NCBI RefSeq assembly: GCF_020667845.1
Contig: NZ_JAFMPQ010000023.1
Location: forward strand, 1 to 64,000
Length of the DNA: 64,000 nt
Direction of reading: 5' to 3'
Source: Cognatishimia sp. F0-27
Lineage (GTDB): Bacteria > Pseudomonadota > Alphaproteobacteria > Rhodobacterales > Rhodobacteraceae
The translations under genes were made by a program, and so were the position numbers. Below are positions 36,861-50,613 of the stretch, piece by piece. Each line of letters starts with the position of its first letter. The stretch's first letter is position 1. The notes under the pieces were generated by a model, which was not told the DNA's origin, did not search any database, and saw nothing but the letters and a program-made list of their open reading frames with translations.

Positions 36861-37057
36861 TGTCCGATGCCCTTGAACACCGACTTCAACGGGAACGCCC
36901 ACACGATGCCGAGCGCCACATAGATCAGGAATTCGAGCCAGATCGGCGGGCGGTCGAACAACGAAATGATCGTCACGCAAGCCACCACGTAAAGCGGCAA
37001 CCCAACCAGAAGGATCACAAGGGACCAACGACGACGTGCTTTGTAACTCAGTGCCAT
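36824..37057 (-). CDS. DUF2842 small membrane protein
   Basis: A 77-residue protein with two hydrophobic spans (about 11-32 and 40-57: SLVILLVGLPLYVVACVTII and FLIYVALGIVWAFPL). It matches the DUF2842 family found in alphaproteobacteria, function unknown. It starts 9 bp after the purA stop on the same strand without an obvious ribosome site, so it is probably translated by coupling with purA. Its last 12 or so codons lie inside a 99-bp tandem repeat. Confidence 0.85.
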   Translation of the reverse strand: MALSYKARRRWSLVILLVGLPLYVVACVTIISLFDRPPIWLEFLIYVALGIVWAFPLKSVFKGIGQADPDAPRDDRP

Positions 37058-37066
37058 GATCGGGAG

Positions 37067-38362
37067 TTAGTCCGCAAAGGGGTCTGTGACAAGGATGGTG
37101 TCGTCGCGTTCCGGTGAGGTGGACAACAGCGCCACCGGGCAGCCAATCAACTCCTCGACGCGCCGCACATATTTGATCGCAGCCGCGGGCAAATCGGCCC
37201 AGCTCCGCGCGCCCTCGGTCGATTCGGACCAGCCCTCCATCTCTTCATAGATTGGCGTGCAGCGCGCCTGCTGATCCGACGCAAAGGGCAGGTAGTCCAG
37301 ACGCTCTCCATCCAGCTCATACCCAACGCAGATCTTGAGCGTTTTGAACCCGTCGAGCACATCCAGCTTGGTCAGCGAAATCCCCGAAACCCCCGAGGTG
37401 GCACAGGTTTGGCGCACGAGTACCGCGTCGAACCAGCCGCAGCGGCGCTTTCGCCCCGTGGTTGTGCCAAACTCGTGGCCGCGCTCGCCAAGCATCTCGC
37501 CATCGGCGTCGTCCAGCTCGGTCGGGAACGGTCCCTCGCCAACGCGGGTCGTATAAGCCTTTACGATCCCGAGCACAAAATCGATCGACCCCGGTCCGAT
37601 ACCGGTTCCGGTGGAGGCCTGCCCCGCGATCACATTGGAGGAGGTCACGAAAGGATAGGTGCCGAAATCGATGTCGAGCAACGCGCCTTGCGCGCCTTCG
37701 AACAGGATCCGCTTGCCGGCGCGCCGCTTCTCGTTGAGCACCTTCCAGACCGGCCCCGCGTAGCGCAGAACCTCCGGTGCCACCGCGCGCAGCTGGTCAA
37801 TCAGCGCGTCGCGATCCACCGGATCGAGCCCCAGACCGCGCCGGAGCGCGTTGTGATGCGCAAGCGCCCGATCAACCCGCGCTTCCAACGTCGGCGCATC
37901 GGCAAGGTCGGCCACGCGCACCGCCCTGCGGCCCACCTTGTCCTCATAGGCGGGTCCGATGCCGCGCCCGGTGGTGCCGATCTTCGTTCCCGGATTGGCG
38001 GCGGCTTCACGCGCCCGGTCCAGTTCGCCATGAATCGGCAGGATCAGCGGCGTGTTTTCCGCAATCATCAGCGTCTCTGGGCTGATCTCGACACCCTGCG
38101 CGCGCACGGTCTCGATCTCCGACAGCAGGTGCCAGGGGTCAAGCACCACACCGTTGCCGATCACCGACAGCTTGCCGGACCGCACCACGCCGGAGGGCAG
38201 CGCATGAAGCTTGTAGACCGTGCCATCCACAACCAGCGTGTGACCGGCATTGTGCCCGCCCTGAAAGCGACAAATCACATCCGCGCGGCTCGAAAGCCAA
38301 TCCACGATCTTGCCTTTGCCTTCATCGCCCCACTGGGCGCCGACGACGACCACATTTGCCAT
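37067..38362 (-). CDS. purA: Adenylosuccinate synthetase
   Basis: PurA joins IMP and aspartate with GTP to give adenylosuccinate in AMP synthesis. The 431-residue protein starts with [18 protein letters not shown], the GTP-binding and catalytic motif, followed by GGHNAGHT, then [14 protein letters not shown] and the C-terminal [12 protein letters not shown]. Length and motifs are full. The 3' side carries the DUF2842 gene in probable operon. Confidence 0.97.
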   Translation of the reverse strand: MANVVVVGAQWGDEGKGKIVDWLSSRADVICRFQGGHNAGHTLVVDGTVYKLHALPSGVVRSGKLSVIGNGVVLDPWHLLSEIETVRAQGVEISPETLMIAENTPLILPIHGELDRAREAAANPGTKIGTTGRGIGPAYEDKVGRRAVRVADLADAPTLEARVDRALAHHNALRRGLGLDPVDRDALIDQLRAVAPEVLRYAGPVWKVLNEKRRAGKRILFEGAQGALLDIDFGTYPFVTSSNVIAGQASTGTGIGPGSIDFVLGIVKAYTTRVGEGPFPTELDDADGEMLGERGHEFGTTTGRKRRCGWFDAVLVRQTCATSGVSGISLTKLDVLDGFKTLKICVGYELDGERLDYLPFASDQQARCTPIYEEMEGWSESTEGARSWADLPAAAIKYVRRVEELIGCPVALLSTSPERDDTILVTDPFAD

Positions 38363-38513
38363 ATCAGTGCGTCCCTATTCTGTATCGCGCGCCCCCTATA
38401 CGCAAAGCCTGCCCCTCGCGAAACCGCTAAATCCGCGCATCCCCGTGTCGCCCATTGGCGCAGCGCCCCGAAATCGCTACAGGGAACACATTCACCGTCC
38501 CGACCGAGGCCCC

Positions 38514-38912
38514 ATGATGAGTTTCCTGCTGCGCTGGCTGTTTGCCTTCCTCCTGATTGCCGCCACCTATAACCCGACGCAATGGAACTACGTGCGTTGG
38601 GCGCAAAGCAACTGGGGCGAGCAATTGCCGATGATCGTGCTCGCCGGCCTTCTGTTGACGATCGGCTTCATCATCTACCTGCGCGCCACGCTGCGGTCCA
38701 TTGGCGCGGGTGGCATGGTTCTGGTGCTGGCGCTGGTGGCCGCGATCCTCTGGGTCGCTCAGGATTTCGGGCTTTTTGATCCCTCCGATCCGACGTTGGC
38801 CACCTGGGTCGGGATCTTTGCGCTTTCCGTCGTGCTTGGCGTCGGGCTGAGCTGGTCCATCATCCGCCGCCGCCTGTCCGGTCAGGTCGACATGGATGAT
38901 GTCGAGGAATAG
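38514..38912 (+). CDS. DUF6524-type membrane protein (132 aa)
   Basis: A 132-residue protein with four hydrophobic segments (about 6-20, 39-55, 65-82, 98-116). It begins MMSFLLRWLFAFLLIAATYNPTQWNYV, a pattern I associate with DUF6524. Either of two adjacent ATGs (38514 or 38517) could be used. It is divergent from purA by about 150 bp. No function is known. Confidence 0.78.
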   Translation: MMSFLLRWLFAFLLIAATYNPTQWNYVRWAQSNWGEQLPMIVLAGLLLTIGFIIYLRATLRSIGAGGMVLVLALVAAILWVAQDFGLFDPSDPTLATWVGIFALSVVLGVGLSWSIIRRRLSGQVDMDDVEE

Positions 38913-38924
38913 CCCGCTCGCAGG

Positions 38925-38992
38925 GGCCTTGTTGCACGCAGGGCCTCGTGACACGGAGGGCCTAGTGACACGCATAGCCTCGTGACGGGCGG
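38925..38992. repeat. 17-bp tandem repeat, four copies, and gene-free flank
   Basis: Units of consensus GGCCTCGTGACACGSAG begin at 38925, 38942, 38959 and 38976. They start 12 bp after the DUF6524 stop. The rest of the 314-bp gap up to 39226 holds no credible gene on either strand; it lies downstream of both flanking genes (convergent) and shows no clear hairpin with a T-run. Confidence 0.8.
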
Positions 38993-39226
38993 TCCGCATC
39001 ACGGACGCGAGCCGCACAGAAAGCAGCACCAATGATCGCGTCAATCAGCATGGCGGCATCGATCCCAGCTGTCACCCGCGTGATGGCCGCGATCCCGCAG
39101 GCCACCATCCTACGGGCCAGAATCCAATTGGCCGCGAACCTTCAGGTCATAACCCAACCCGCCGCCCTCAAACTGGCTCCAGTGTCACCGGCCCGGACAC
39201 ACGCCGCGCCCACCACTCCGGCAGGA

Positions 39227-39553
39227 TCAAAGATGCACCGGCGCACCGTGCGGCGTGTCGCGATAGGCGGCCGCCCATTGCGCCTTGAGCGTCTGCAGCG
39301 TCGCGGCATCGGCGAGCCCCTGACGGGCACAGATCTGCTCAAGCGCGCTGACCCAGGCGAGGAAGTAATCGTCCCCGCCATCAAGCTCCTTGTTCAGCCC
39401 GTGTTCTGCCAGAACCGCGCCCAGCATCTGCGCCCAATCGGTCCAGCTGAACGCTCCGCGCGTATGAAGATGCACCGTCAGCGCAAAGACCTGCGCGTGC
39501 CACGGCGCCCCGAACACCGGCTCGGGCGGTGGCGTCTCCGCTTCGGCGCTCAC
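39227..39553 (-). CDS. Nitrile hydratase accessory/activator protein
   Basis: A 108-residue protein matching the nitrile hydratase accessory (P14K/NthG-like) family, which resembles the beta-subunit N-terminus: PVFGAPWHAQVFALTVHLHTRGAF and FSWTDWAQMLG. Accessory proteins of this type help insert cobalt by subunit exchange in known systems. It overlaps the beta-subunit gene by 4 bp, so the three genes form one coupled operon (alpha-beta-activator). Confidence 0.9.
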   Translation of the reverse strand: MSAEAETPPPEPVFGAPWHAQVFALTVHLHTRGAFSWTDWAQMLGAVLAEHGLNKELDGGDDYFLAWVSALEQICARQGLADAATLQTLKAQWAAAYRDTPHGAPVHL

Positions 39554-40224
39554 AACACCGGCTCCAGGTAACTGTCCCAGAGATCGCAGGTCACGCTGTC
39601 GCCCGCCCGCTCCGGATCACCCCAAAGCGCGGCGGCATCGAACATAACGGTGTATAGCGCCTGTGGCGCTTCACCGAGCCCATGGGCATTGCTGTCCGGA
39701 AACACATGCGGGCCGTGGCACAGGATCACCTGCCCCTCGACACCGGCGGCATAGCCCGGCAGGCGCGTGTGGCCGCCGCCAACCAGCGTATTGCGGGCCG
39801 GCCTGCGCGTGCGCACCCGGTCCCCCACCGCAAAGCGGCCATCCGGGCCGGTGCGATCGGTCGGTCCGCCCGATGCCAGCACCTTCGGCACCCGCTCCGC
39901 GGGCAAGCGGCGCGACGCCAGTTCCGACGTGGCCGGTTCGCCTCCCGAAAGCTCCTCTCGGGTGACAACCCCTTGCGCCACAAGCAGATCCGCCAAGCCG
40001 GCAAGCCATTTTTCGTAATAGGAAAACGCCGCGTAATCGGACGGCGCAAGGCTTTCACGGGCAAAGCGGGACCGGTCCAGCGTCCATTGCCCCAACGCCC
40101 CGGCGGCCAGCGTCAGCGCAAGCGCGCGCGCGTGCCACGGTTCGGCAAAAACCGGCGCATCTTCCGGCTCCGGCGTCACCGCGCCATCGCCGAAACGCCC
40201 GCCCATGTCATGCACCCGCGTCAT
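39550..40224 (-). CDS. Nitrile hydratase, beta subunit
   Basis: The beta subunit partners with alpha to hydrate nitriles to amides. The 224-residue protein starts [16 protein letters not shown], the family's N-terminus, has the helical [20 protein letters not shown] and the C-terminal SH3-like beta domain (about 130-224, [27 protein letters not shown]). It overlaps the alpha gene by ATGA (40221-40224). Confidence 0.95.
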   Translation of the reverse strand: MTRVHDMGGRFGDGAVTPEPEDAPVFAEPWHARALALTLAAGALGQWTLDRSRFARESLAPSDYAAFSYYEKWLAGLADLLVAQGVVTREELSGGEPATSELASRRLPAERVPKVLASGGPTDRTGPDGRFAVGDRVRTRRPARNTLVGGGHTRLPGYAAGVEGQVILCHGPHVFPDSNAHGLGEAPQALYTVMFDAAALWGDPERAGDSVTCDLWDSYLEPVL

Positions 40225-40841
40225 TGCGGCGTCCGGGCAAGGCCCGTCCCGATCATGCTGTCGCGCGTCACCAGCGCCGCCAGCGCCTCTTCATCCCACC
40301 CTTCGGTGCCTTCCGGTCGCATGGGGATCACGAGATAGCGGATTTCCGCGGTCGAATCCCACACGCGCACCGACTGATCCGGCGCCAACGCAACCCCGAA
40401 CTCCGCAAGCACCTTGCGGGGCTCTCGCACCGCACGGGACCGGTAGGCATCGGATTTGTACCAGCCCGGCGGAATGCCCAGAAGCGGCCACGGGTAGCAG
40501 GAACACAAGGTGCAGACCACCATGTTGTGGCAGTCCGGCGTGTTGCGCAGCGCGACAACATGCTCCCCCTGGCGACCGTAAAACCCCAACTCGGCGCATA
40601 CCGCCGTGGCGTCTTCATCCAGCGCGCGGGCAAAATCGGGATCGCGCCACGCCTTGGCCACCACGCGCGCGCCGTTCTGCGGCCCGATCTTGTGGGCGTA
40701 GGTATCGATGATCGCATCCAGAGCCGCAGGGTCTATCAAACCCTTGCGTTCAAGCAGCGTTTCCAATGCCTTGACGCGCAGTGCGGGGTCGGAGGGCAGA
40801 TGCGCTTGGGCGTGGTCGGGGTCGGCATGGTCATGAGGCAT
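40221..40841 (-). CDS. Nitrile hydratase, alpha subunit, cobalt-type
   Basis: The 206-residue catalytic subunit carries the metal claw CTLCSC at residues 110-115. In this enzyme family Thr in the second position (CTLCSC) marks cobalt enzymes and Ser (CSLCSC) iron enzymes, so this one is predicted to bind non-corrin Co(III), with Cys113 and Cys115 oxidised. YPWPLLG and PPGWYKS follow as usual. The ATG at 40841 is preferred because family similarity begins there; the N-terminus is His/Asp-rich ([12 protein letters not shown]). No amidase or cobalt permease gene is adjacent. Confidence 0.95.
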   Translation of the reverse strand: MPHDHADPDHAQAHLPSDPALRVKALETLLERKGLIDPAALDAIIDTYAHKIGPQNGARVVAKAWRDPDFARALDEDATAVCAELGFYGRQGEHVVALRNTPDCHNMVVCTLCSCYPWPLLGIPPGWYKSDAYRSRAVREPRKVLAEFGVALAPDQSVRVWDSTAEIRYLVIPMRPEGTEGWDEEALAALVTRDSMIGTGLARTPQ

Positions 40842-41003
40842 GATCAAACCATGCCCCAGCCGCGCTCCGCAGGGCAAGCCCGCTTTGCGCCCGGCCGCGC
40901 GCGCGGCGCGCGATTTCCCGGCCTCGGGGGGTATTTTGGCGGGTTGCGCCGCGCCCATACCTCGCATAGATACCACGTGATCCGCAGACAGCCGCAGGCC
41001 CTC

Positions 41004-41363
41004 ATGGAAAACGTCCTTCTTATCGTGCTTCTTCTTCTCGCTCTCGCCCTGATCGGCGTGGTGCTTCTCCAGCGCTCCGAAGGCGGGGGGCTTGGTATGG
41101 GCGGCGGCGGTGGCGGGGCCATGTCGCAACGCTCCGCGGCCAATGCGATGACCAAGCTGACTTGGGTCTTTGGCATTGCCTTCATGGCCGTGTCCCTCAC
41201 GCTGACGGTGATCTCTGCCCGTAATGCGGAAGGCACATCCGTGATGGACCGGTTTGGTGGCGCCCCTGCCGCGGCCGAAGACGGCGAGATCGACACGGAC
41301 GCGCTCCTGCCGCCGCCGTCGACGATTGACCCCGACGCACCGCTCGTGCCGCGCGCCGACTGA
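41004..41363 (+). CDS. secG: Preprotein translocase subunit SecG
   Basis: SecG assists the SecYE channel. The 119-residue protein has two spans (about 3-20 and 50-71) separated by the Gly-rich cytoplasmic loop [12 protein letters not shown], followed by an acidic/proline tail (about 80-119) longer than in E. coli. The N-terminus reads [20 protein letters not shown]. The ATG at 41004 is preceded by a weak CGCAGG site. It is divergent from the nitrile hydratase operon and upstream of pyrG. Confidence 0.93.
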   Translation: MENVLLIVLLLLALALIGVVLLQRSEGGGLGMGGGGGGAMSQRSAANAMTKLTWVFGIAFMAVSLTLTVISARNAEGTSVMDRFGGAPAAAEDGEIDTDALLPPPSTIDPDAPLVPRAD

Positions 41364-41372
41364 TCCTGACAG

Positions 41373-41396
41373 GCCCCCGCCGCGTAGGCCGGGGGC
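41373..41396 (+). terminator. GC hairpin after secG
   Basis: GCCCCCG (41373-41379) pairs with CGGGGGC (41390-41396), 9 bp after the secG stop. No T-run follows, so termination efficiency is uncertain. The 228 bp from here to pyrG hold no gene. Confidence 0.4.
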
Positions 41397-41624
41397 ACCG
41401 CCCACAAGCGTTTGATGTTTACCCGAACGCCGCAACAGCATCTTGCGGCGGCTCTGGACATTTTTGCGCGAATCCGCTACCTCTCAAATCCCGTGATGCT
41501 GCCGTTTTTTAGCGGCGGGTGGTCCCGTTCCGGTCTTAAATCGACCGCCACAGCGGATCTTCACCAACAATCAGGCAACGGCGCGCGATCCGGTCGCGTG
41601 CCATATTTCACGGGGTCCGGCCAC

Positions 41625-43268
41625 ATGGCACGCTTCATCTTTATCACCGGTGGTGTGGTTTCTTCGCTTGGCAAGGGTCTGGCATCCGCCGCACTTGGCG
41701 CGCTGTTGCAAGCGCGCGGCTTCTCGGTGAGACTGCGCAAGCTCGACCCCTATCTCAACGTCGATCCCGGCACCATGTCGCCATTCGAACATGGCGAGGT
41801 CTTCGTCACCGACGATGGCGCGGAAACCGACCTTGACCTTGGTCACTACGAACGGTTCACCGGCGTGCCCGCGCGACGCACGGATTCCATCTCGTCGGGG
41901 CGGATCTATACCACCGTGCTCGAAAAGGAGCGTCGCGGCGACTACCTGGGCAAGACCATTCAGGTGATTCCGCACGTCACCAACGAGATCAAGGATTTCA
42001 TCTCGATCGGTGAGGACGAGGTCGATTTCATGCTCTGCGAGATCGGCGGCACGGTCGGCGATATCGAGGGCCTGCCCTTCTTCGAAGCGATCCGCCAGTT
42101 CAGCCAAGACAAGCCGCGCGGCCAATGCATCTTCATGCACCTGACGCTGTTGCCCTTCATCAAGGCCTCGGGCGAGCTCAAGACCAAGCCAACGCAGCAT
42201 TCGGTGAAGGAACTGCGCTCCATCGGGCTGGCACCCGATATCCTCGTCTGCCGGTCCGAGGGCCCGATCCCGCGCAAGGAACGCGAAAAGCTCGCGTTGT
42301 TCTGCAACGTGCGGCCCGATGCCGTGATCGCCGCGCAGGATCTGCCGTCGATCTACGATGCGCCGCTGGCCTATCACCGCGAGGGTCTCGATCAGGCCGT
42401 GCTCGACGCGTTCCAGATCACGCCCGCCCCGAAGCCCAACCTCGACAAGTGGGAGGACGTGTATGACCGCATCCACAACCCCGAAGGCGAGGTCACCATT
42501 GCGATTGTCGGCAAATATGTGCAACTCGAGGACGCCTACAAATCCATTGCCGAGGCGCTTACGCATGGCGGCCTGGCCAACCGGGTGAAGGTCCATGTGG
42601 AATGGGTCGACGCAGAGATTTTCGAACGCGAGGATCCCGCGCCGCATCTCGAGAAATTCGACGCCATCCTCGTGCCCGGCGGCTTTGGCGAGCGCGGCAC
42701 CGAAGGCAAGATCAAGGCCGCGCAATTCGCGCGGGAACACAAGATCCCCTATCTCGGGATCTGTCTTGGCATGCAGATGGCGGTGATCGAAGCGGCCCGC
42801 AACGTCGCCGGCGTGGCCAAGGCCGGCTCCGAGGAATTTGACCACGAAGCCGGAGAAAAGCGTTTCGAACCGGTGGTTTACCACCTCAAGGAATGGGTGC
42901 AGGGCAACGAGAAGGTCAACCGCCGCCCCGATGACGCAAAAGGCGGAACCATGCGGCTTGGCGCCTATGACGCGGTTCTGAGCGAAGGGTCGAAAGTGGC
43001 GGAGGTCTATGGCAAGACCACGATCGACGAACGCCATCGGCACCGCTACGAGGTCGATATCAAGTATCGCAAAAAGCTTGAGGAAACCGGGCTGGCCTTT
43101 TCCGGCATGTCCCCCGATGGCAAGCTGCCCGAAATCGTCGAATGGCCGGATCATCCTTGGTTTATCGGCGTGCAGTTCCATCCCGAACTGAAGTCCAAAC
43201 CCTTCGCCCCGCACCCGCTGTTCCGCGACTTCGTGCGCGCCGCCAAGGACGTGTCGCGTCTGGTCTGA
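41625..43268 (+). CDS. pyrG: CTP synthase
   Basis: PyrG aminates UTP to CTP using glutamine. The 547-residue protein has the N-terminal synthase domain ([43 protein letters not shown]) and a class I glutaminase domain from about residue 290, with the nucleophile Cys in LGICLGMQ and the His-x-Glu near the end ([10 protein letters not shown]). The ATG at 41625 is where family similarity starts. It follows secG on the same strand, a common alphaproteobacterial order. Confidence 0.97.
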   Translation: MARFIFITGGVVSSLGKGLASAALGALLQARGFSVRLRKLDPYLNVDPGTMSPFEHGEVFVTDDGAETDLDLGHYERFTGVPARRTDSISSGRIYTTVLEKERRGDYLGKTIQVIPHVTNEIKDFISIGEDEVDFMLCEIGGTVGDIEGLPFFEAIRQFSQDKPRGQCIFMHLTLLPFIKASGELKTKPTQHSVKELRSIGLAPDILVCRSEGPIPRKEREKLALFCNVRPDAVIAAQDLPSIYDAPLAYHREGLDQAVLDAFQITPAPKPNLDKWEDVYDRIHNPEGEVTIAIVGKYVQLEDAYKSIAEALTHGGLANRVKVHVEWVDAEIFEREDPAPHLEKFDAILVPGGFGERGTEGKIKAAQFAREHKIPYLGICLGMQMAVIEAARNVAGVAKAGSEEFDHEAGEKRFEPVVYHLKEWVQGNEKVNRRPDDAKGGTMRLGAYDAVLSEGSKVAEVYGKTTIDERHRHRYEVDIKYRKKLEETGLAFSGMSPDGKLPEIVEWPDHPWFIGVQFHPELKSKPFAPHPLFRDFVRAAKDVSRLV

Positions 43269-43307
43269 CGCGGCCCCGGCCTCCGCCCCCTCCCACCGTT
43301 CCAGCAT

Positions 43308-43342
43308 AAAAAAACCGCCGCACTCCGGGCAGGAGGCGGCGG
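43308..43342 (-). terminator. Rho-independent terminator, minus strand
   Basis: Read on the minus strand, CCGCCGC (43342-43336) and CTCC pair with GGAG and GCGGCGG (43321-43315) with a one-base bulge, followed by seven T (43314-43308). It points leftward and so serves the small gene at 43469-43591, not pyrG. Confidence 0.82.
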
Positions 43343-43468
43343 CAAGGGGCGTGTGATCTGTCGTGACGGGCGTTCGGCAGGCAGGCCGATCTGGGGACAG
43401 GTCAAATTCTCGGGACAGAGAGAATCATCAAACCCGGTTCACGAAACACGCAGGCAGAAACAATACCC

Positions 43469-43591
43469 TTACATGATGGCAGGAAGATGAAGGGCAGAAA
43501 CAAGGATCACCACGAGAGAGGCCGCACCGAGCGCGTCTTGCCAAAGCGTGCCGGCCTGGCGGGTCAGCGCTGTCTTGACTTGGTCGATCAT
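43469..43591 (-). CDS. Small single-span membrane protein (40 aa), unknown function
   Basis: A 40-residue frame begins at the ATG at 43591 with a perfect GGAGGT ribosome site 5 bases upstream (43602-43597) and ends at TAA 43469. The protein is MIDQVKTALTRQAGTLWQ... with an amphipathic N-terminal helix and one hydrophobic segment (about residues 21-38, DALGAASLVVILVSALHL). A T-run terminator lies 127 bp downstream, so this is a self-contained gene. A CtrA-like box is upstream. I know no function. Confidence 0.72.
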   Translation of the reverse strand: MIDQVKTALTRQAGTLWQDALGAASLVVILVSALHLPAIM

Positions 43592-43632
43592 CGGAACCTC
43601 CATCGTTGCGTTGCCTATTTGTTCTCATATCC

Positions 43633-43647
43633 TTAACGCCCCGTAAA
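43633..43647 (-). promoter_or_regulatory. CtrA-like box upstream of the 40-aa gene
   Basis: TTAA-N7-TAAA on the plus strand (TTTA-N7-TTAA on the minus strand) is one base from the CtrA consensus TTAA-N7-TTAA and lies 42-56 bp before the start codon. CtrA is encoded in this window. Such near-matches can occur by chance. Confidence 0.3.
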
Positions 43648-43808
43648 GAACTTTTTGCGAACATTTGAGAACAAAAATGGAATTATGAGGATTTTCAGAC
43701 ACTTACCAATGAGGGCCCTGACCTGCCGTATGAGCCTTCGGGCGCTTGGTCCCAATGTGGCGAGGCAAAGCCCCTGCCCGGACCGCGCAGCGCCGTCGCC
43801 TACTGCGG

Positions 43809-48133
<4,325 letters not shown>

Positions 48134-48161
48134 TTAAGGAGCCAAAGCAGAGCGGGCGCGC

Positions 48162-48199
48162 AAAAAAAGGCTTCGCGCAGGTATCCCTGCCACGAAGCC
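48162..48199 (-). terminator. Rho-independent terminator of ctrA
   Basis: On the minus strand GGCTTCG (48199-48193) pairs with CGAAGCC (48175-48169), the arms enclosing a second CAGG/CCTG pairing, followed by TTTTTTT (48168-48162). It lies about 58 bp after the ctrA stop. Confidence 0.9.
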
Positions 48200-48256
48200 T
48201 TCCGGAAAGCGTTTGCGTCCCGCCTTATCCTGCGGGCGTCGTGAGAACGGCCTGTG

Positions 48257-48973
48257 TCAGGCGGAAGCCGCGATCGGGCTGGGATCGTCGAGCACCGGTT
48301 GCGGATCGCGGAGCACATAGCCGCGGCCCCAAACCGTTTCGATGTAATTGTCGTCGCCCGTGGCCTCGCTGAGTTTCTTGCGCAGTTTGCAGATAAACAC
48401 GTCAATGATCTTCAGCTCGGGCTCATCCATGCCGCCGTAAAGGTGGTTGAGAAACATTTCCTTGGTCAGCGTCGTGCCTTTGCGCAAGGACAGCAGTTCG
48501 AGCATCTGGTATTCCTTGCCTGTGAGATGGACCGGTTTGCCCTGCACCTCGACGGTTTTGGCATCGAGATTGACAGAGACCTTGCCCGTCCGGATCACCG
48601 ATTGCGCATGCCCTTTGGAGCGCCGGATAATCGCGTGAATACGCGCGATCAATTCATCGCGATGAAACGGTTTGGTCAGGTAGTCATCGGCGCCAAACCC
48701 GAAGCCCTTGATCTTGTTTTGCGTATCGTCTTCACCCGACAGGATCAGAATGGGTGTATCGACCCGCGCCACGCGCAATTGACGCAGGACTTCATAGCCG
48801 TTCAGGTCCGGCAAATTCAGATCAAGCAAGATCAAATCGTAATCATATAGCTTTGCCAGATCGATGCCTTCTTCACCCAGATCGGTGGAATAGACATTGA
48901 GATTTGCATGACCGAGCATCAGTTCAATGCTCTTGGCGGTTGTGGGATCGTCTTCCACAAGCAGGATACGCAT
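48257..48973 (-). CDS. ctrA: Cell-cycle response regulator CtrA
   Basis: CtrA is the alphaproteobacterial master response regulator for cell cycle, motility and, in Rhodobacterales, gene transfer agents. The 238-residue protein has a receiver domain (1-120) with acidic pair Glu7-Asp8-Asp9, phospho-acceptor Asp51 ([11 protein letters not shown]) and TKPF Lys, then an OmpR-type winged helix (about 125-225; [33 protein letters not shown]). The C-terminus ends Ala-Ser-Ala, which resembles the hydrophobic ClpXP degron of Caulobacter CtrA. It lies 93 bp downstream of sciP on the same strand. Confidence 0.97.
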   Translation of the reverse strand: MRILLVEDDPTTAKSIELMLGHANLNVYSTDLGEEGIDLAKLYDYDLILLDLNLPDLNGYEVLRQLRVARVDTPILILSGEDDTQNKIKGFGFGADDYLTKPFHRDELIARIHAIIRRSKGHAQSVIRTGKVSVNLDAKTVEVQGKPVHLTGKEYQMLELLSLRKGTTLTKEMFLNHLYGGMDEPELKIIDVFICKLRKKLSEATGDDNYIETVWGRGYVLRDPQPVLDDPSPIAASA

Positions 48974-49020
48974 TTACAGCCTCCGGTTTCCCCAGTTCTC
49001 TGAGGCCTTTTTGGGATAGA

Positions 49021-49052
49021 ATAGTTAACGCCTTATTACCTTAACGCGATTC
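49021..49052 (-). promoter_or_regulatory. ctrA control region: TTAA half-sites and a GANTC methylation site
   Basis: In the 93-bp gap between sciP and ctrA, minus-strand TTAACTAT (49028-49021) is one base from the CtrA half-site TTAACCAT, and a second TTAA lies at 49041-49044. GATTC at 49048-49052 is a GANTC (CcrM) site. In Caulobacter the ctrA P1 promoter has a GANTC site and is CtrA-regulated; the same logic is inferred here. Confidence 0.5.
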
Positions 49053-49066
49053 CTTTATTTTGCAAC

Positions 49067-49345
49067 TTAGGGTTGACGATACTTTTGCAGCCGTGTGGCT
49101 TTCAATGCGTCGATGCCATGACAATCGGCCGCGTTGATCCACTCCTGAAGCTCTTCGTCACTCAACCCATAGGTTTTACAGGCCTGTTCCGATGTGAGCA
49201 GCCCGTGCTGCACCGCCGCAACCACCTTAGCCTTGCGGGACGCCACCCATCGACGGGTCTCGACCGATGGCAAATCCGCGCGGGTCATGAAACTGCCATC
49301 CGGAAGCTGCACGGCACGCGGCCCATCCACTTTCTTGAGATACAT
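49067..49345 (-). CDS. sciP: SciP-like CtrA inhibitor (DUF1153)
   Basis: In Caulobacter SciP binds CtrA and blocks its activation of transcription. The 92-residue protein matches DUF1153: MYLKKVDGPRAVQLPDGSFMTRADLP at the start, RRWVASRKAKVVAAVQHGLLTSEQAC in the helix-turn-helix and LKATRLQKYRQ at the end, including the ETRRWVASRKA motif needed for CtrA contact. It lies directly upstream of ctrA on the same strand. Readthrough from sciP into ctrA would co-express the activator and its brake. Confidence 0.9.
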   Translation of the reverse strand: MYLKKVDGPRAVQLPDGSFMTRADLPSVETRRWVASRKAKVVAAVQHGLLTSEQACKTYGLSDEELQEWINAADCHGIDALKATRLQKYRQP

Positions 49346-49467
49346 ACCAAACCCTCGTTACCTGGTTGGCCTACTCAAGCCGAGCACCTCTTAACAGCGC
49401 CTGAAACGGGCCCTTGAGAGTAGTTCGGATTTTCCTATATTTGCCTCTGACTTTCAGGAGACCGGTC

Positions 49468-50610
49468 ATGCCTCTCGATCCTGCCCCGCTGAATTCGCTC
49501 GGGCTGCCAAAACCGCCGTCGGAAACGCGCGTCGTCGTTGCCATGTCGGGCGGCGTCGACAGCTCCGTCGTGGCCGCGCAGCTGAAGGAAGAAGGGTATG
49601 ACGTTGTCGGCGTCACCTTGCAGCTTTATGACCACGGCGCGGCCCTCGCTAAGAAGGGCGCCTGTTGTGCGGGGCGCGACATCCACGACGCGCGACGCGT
49701 GGCCGAGGAGATGGGCTTTCCGCACTATGTGCTGGATTACGAAAACACCTTCCGCGAAGCGGTGATCGACGAGTTCGCCGACAGCTATCTCGGGGGGGCC
49801 ACCCCGGTGCCATGCATCCGCTGCAACGAGCGGGTCAAGTTCCGCGATCTGCTTGAAACCGCAAAAGATCTCGACGCCGATTGCATGGCCACGGGTCACT
49901 ATATCCAGCGCAAGATGGGCCCGGCCGGCGCGGAGTTGCATGCCGCCGCCGATGCCGCGCGGGACCAATCCTACTTCCTGTTTTCGACGACGCCGGAACA
50001 GCTCGATTACCTGCGCTTTCCGCTCGGGCATCTTCCGTCCAAGGACGCGACCCGCGCGCTTGCGGCGCGGTACGGTCTTGCGGTGGCCGACAAACCCGAC
50101 AGCCAAGATATCTGCTTTGTGCCGAACGGCGACTATGCCGCCGTAATCGAAAAGCTGCGCCCCGGCTCCGCGGAACCCGGCGAGATCGTGCATGCGGACG
50201 GGCGCGTGCTCGGCACGCATCGCGGGGTCATCCATTACACGATCGGACAGCGCCGCGGGTTGGGAATCGGCGGGTTGAGCGAGCCGCTTTACGTGGTCAA
50301 GCTCGACGTGGACGCCCGGCGCGTGGTTGTCGGCCCCAAGGAGATGCTCGCGACCCGCACGATTCCGGTGCGCGAAATCAACTGGCTGGGCGATGTCCCC
50401 TTCACGTCGCGCTCCGAATGGCCGCTCGCCGTGAAGGTGCGCTCGACACGCCCCCCGCGTGACGCGATCATCCGGCCGCTGAGCGAAACCACTGCCGAAG
50501 TTGAACTGCTGACGCCGGAAGAAGGCGTTTCGCCCGGTCAGGCCTGCGTGTTCTACGCACCGGACGATTCGCGGATCTTCGGAGGCGGCTGGATCTGGCG
50601 CGGATACTGA
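49468..50610 (+). CDS. mnmA: tRNA-specific 2-thiouridylase MnmA
   Basis: MnmA thiolates U34 of tRNA-Lys, Glu and Gln. The 380-residue protein has the PP-loop motif [11 protein letters not shown] (about residue 24), the first catalytic Cys in [13 protein letters not shown] and the second in [13 protein letters not shown], then a C-terminal beta-barrel (about 290-380). A GGAG site precedes the ATG at 49468 by 8 bases. The gene is divergent from sciP. Together with miaA and the tRNA gene it belongs to translation upkeep. Confidence 0.95.
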   Translation: MPLDPAPLNSLGLPKPPSETRVVVAMSGGVDSSVVAAQLKEEGYDVVGVTLQLYDHGAALAKKGACCAGRDIHDARRVAEEMGFPHYVLDYENTFREAVIDEFADSYLGGATPVPCIRCNERVKFRDLLETAKDLDADCMATGHYIQRKMGPAGAELHAAADAARDQSYFLFSTTPEQLDYLRFPLGHLPSKDATRALAARYGLAVADKPDSQDICFVPNGDYAAVIEKLRPGSAEPGEIVHADGRVLGTHRGVIHYTIGQRRGLGIGGLSEPLYVVKLDVDARRVVVGPKEMLATRTIPVREINWLGDVPFTSRSEWPLAVKVRSTRPPRDAIIRPLSETTAEVELLTPEEGVSPGQACVFYAPDDSRIFGGGWIWRGY

Positions 50611-50613
50611 GCG

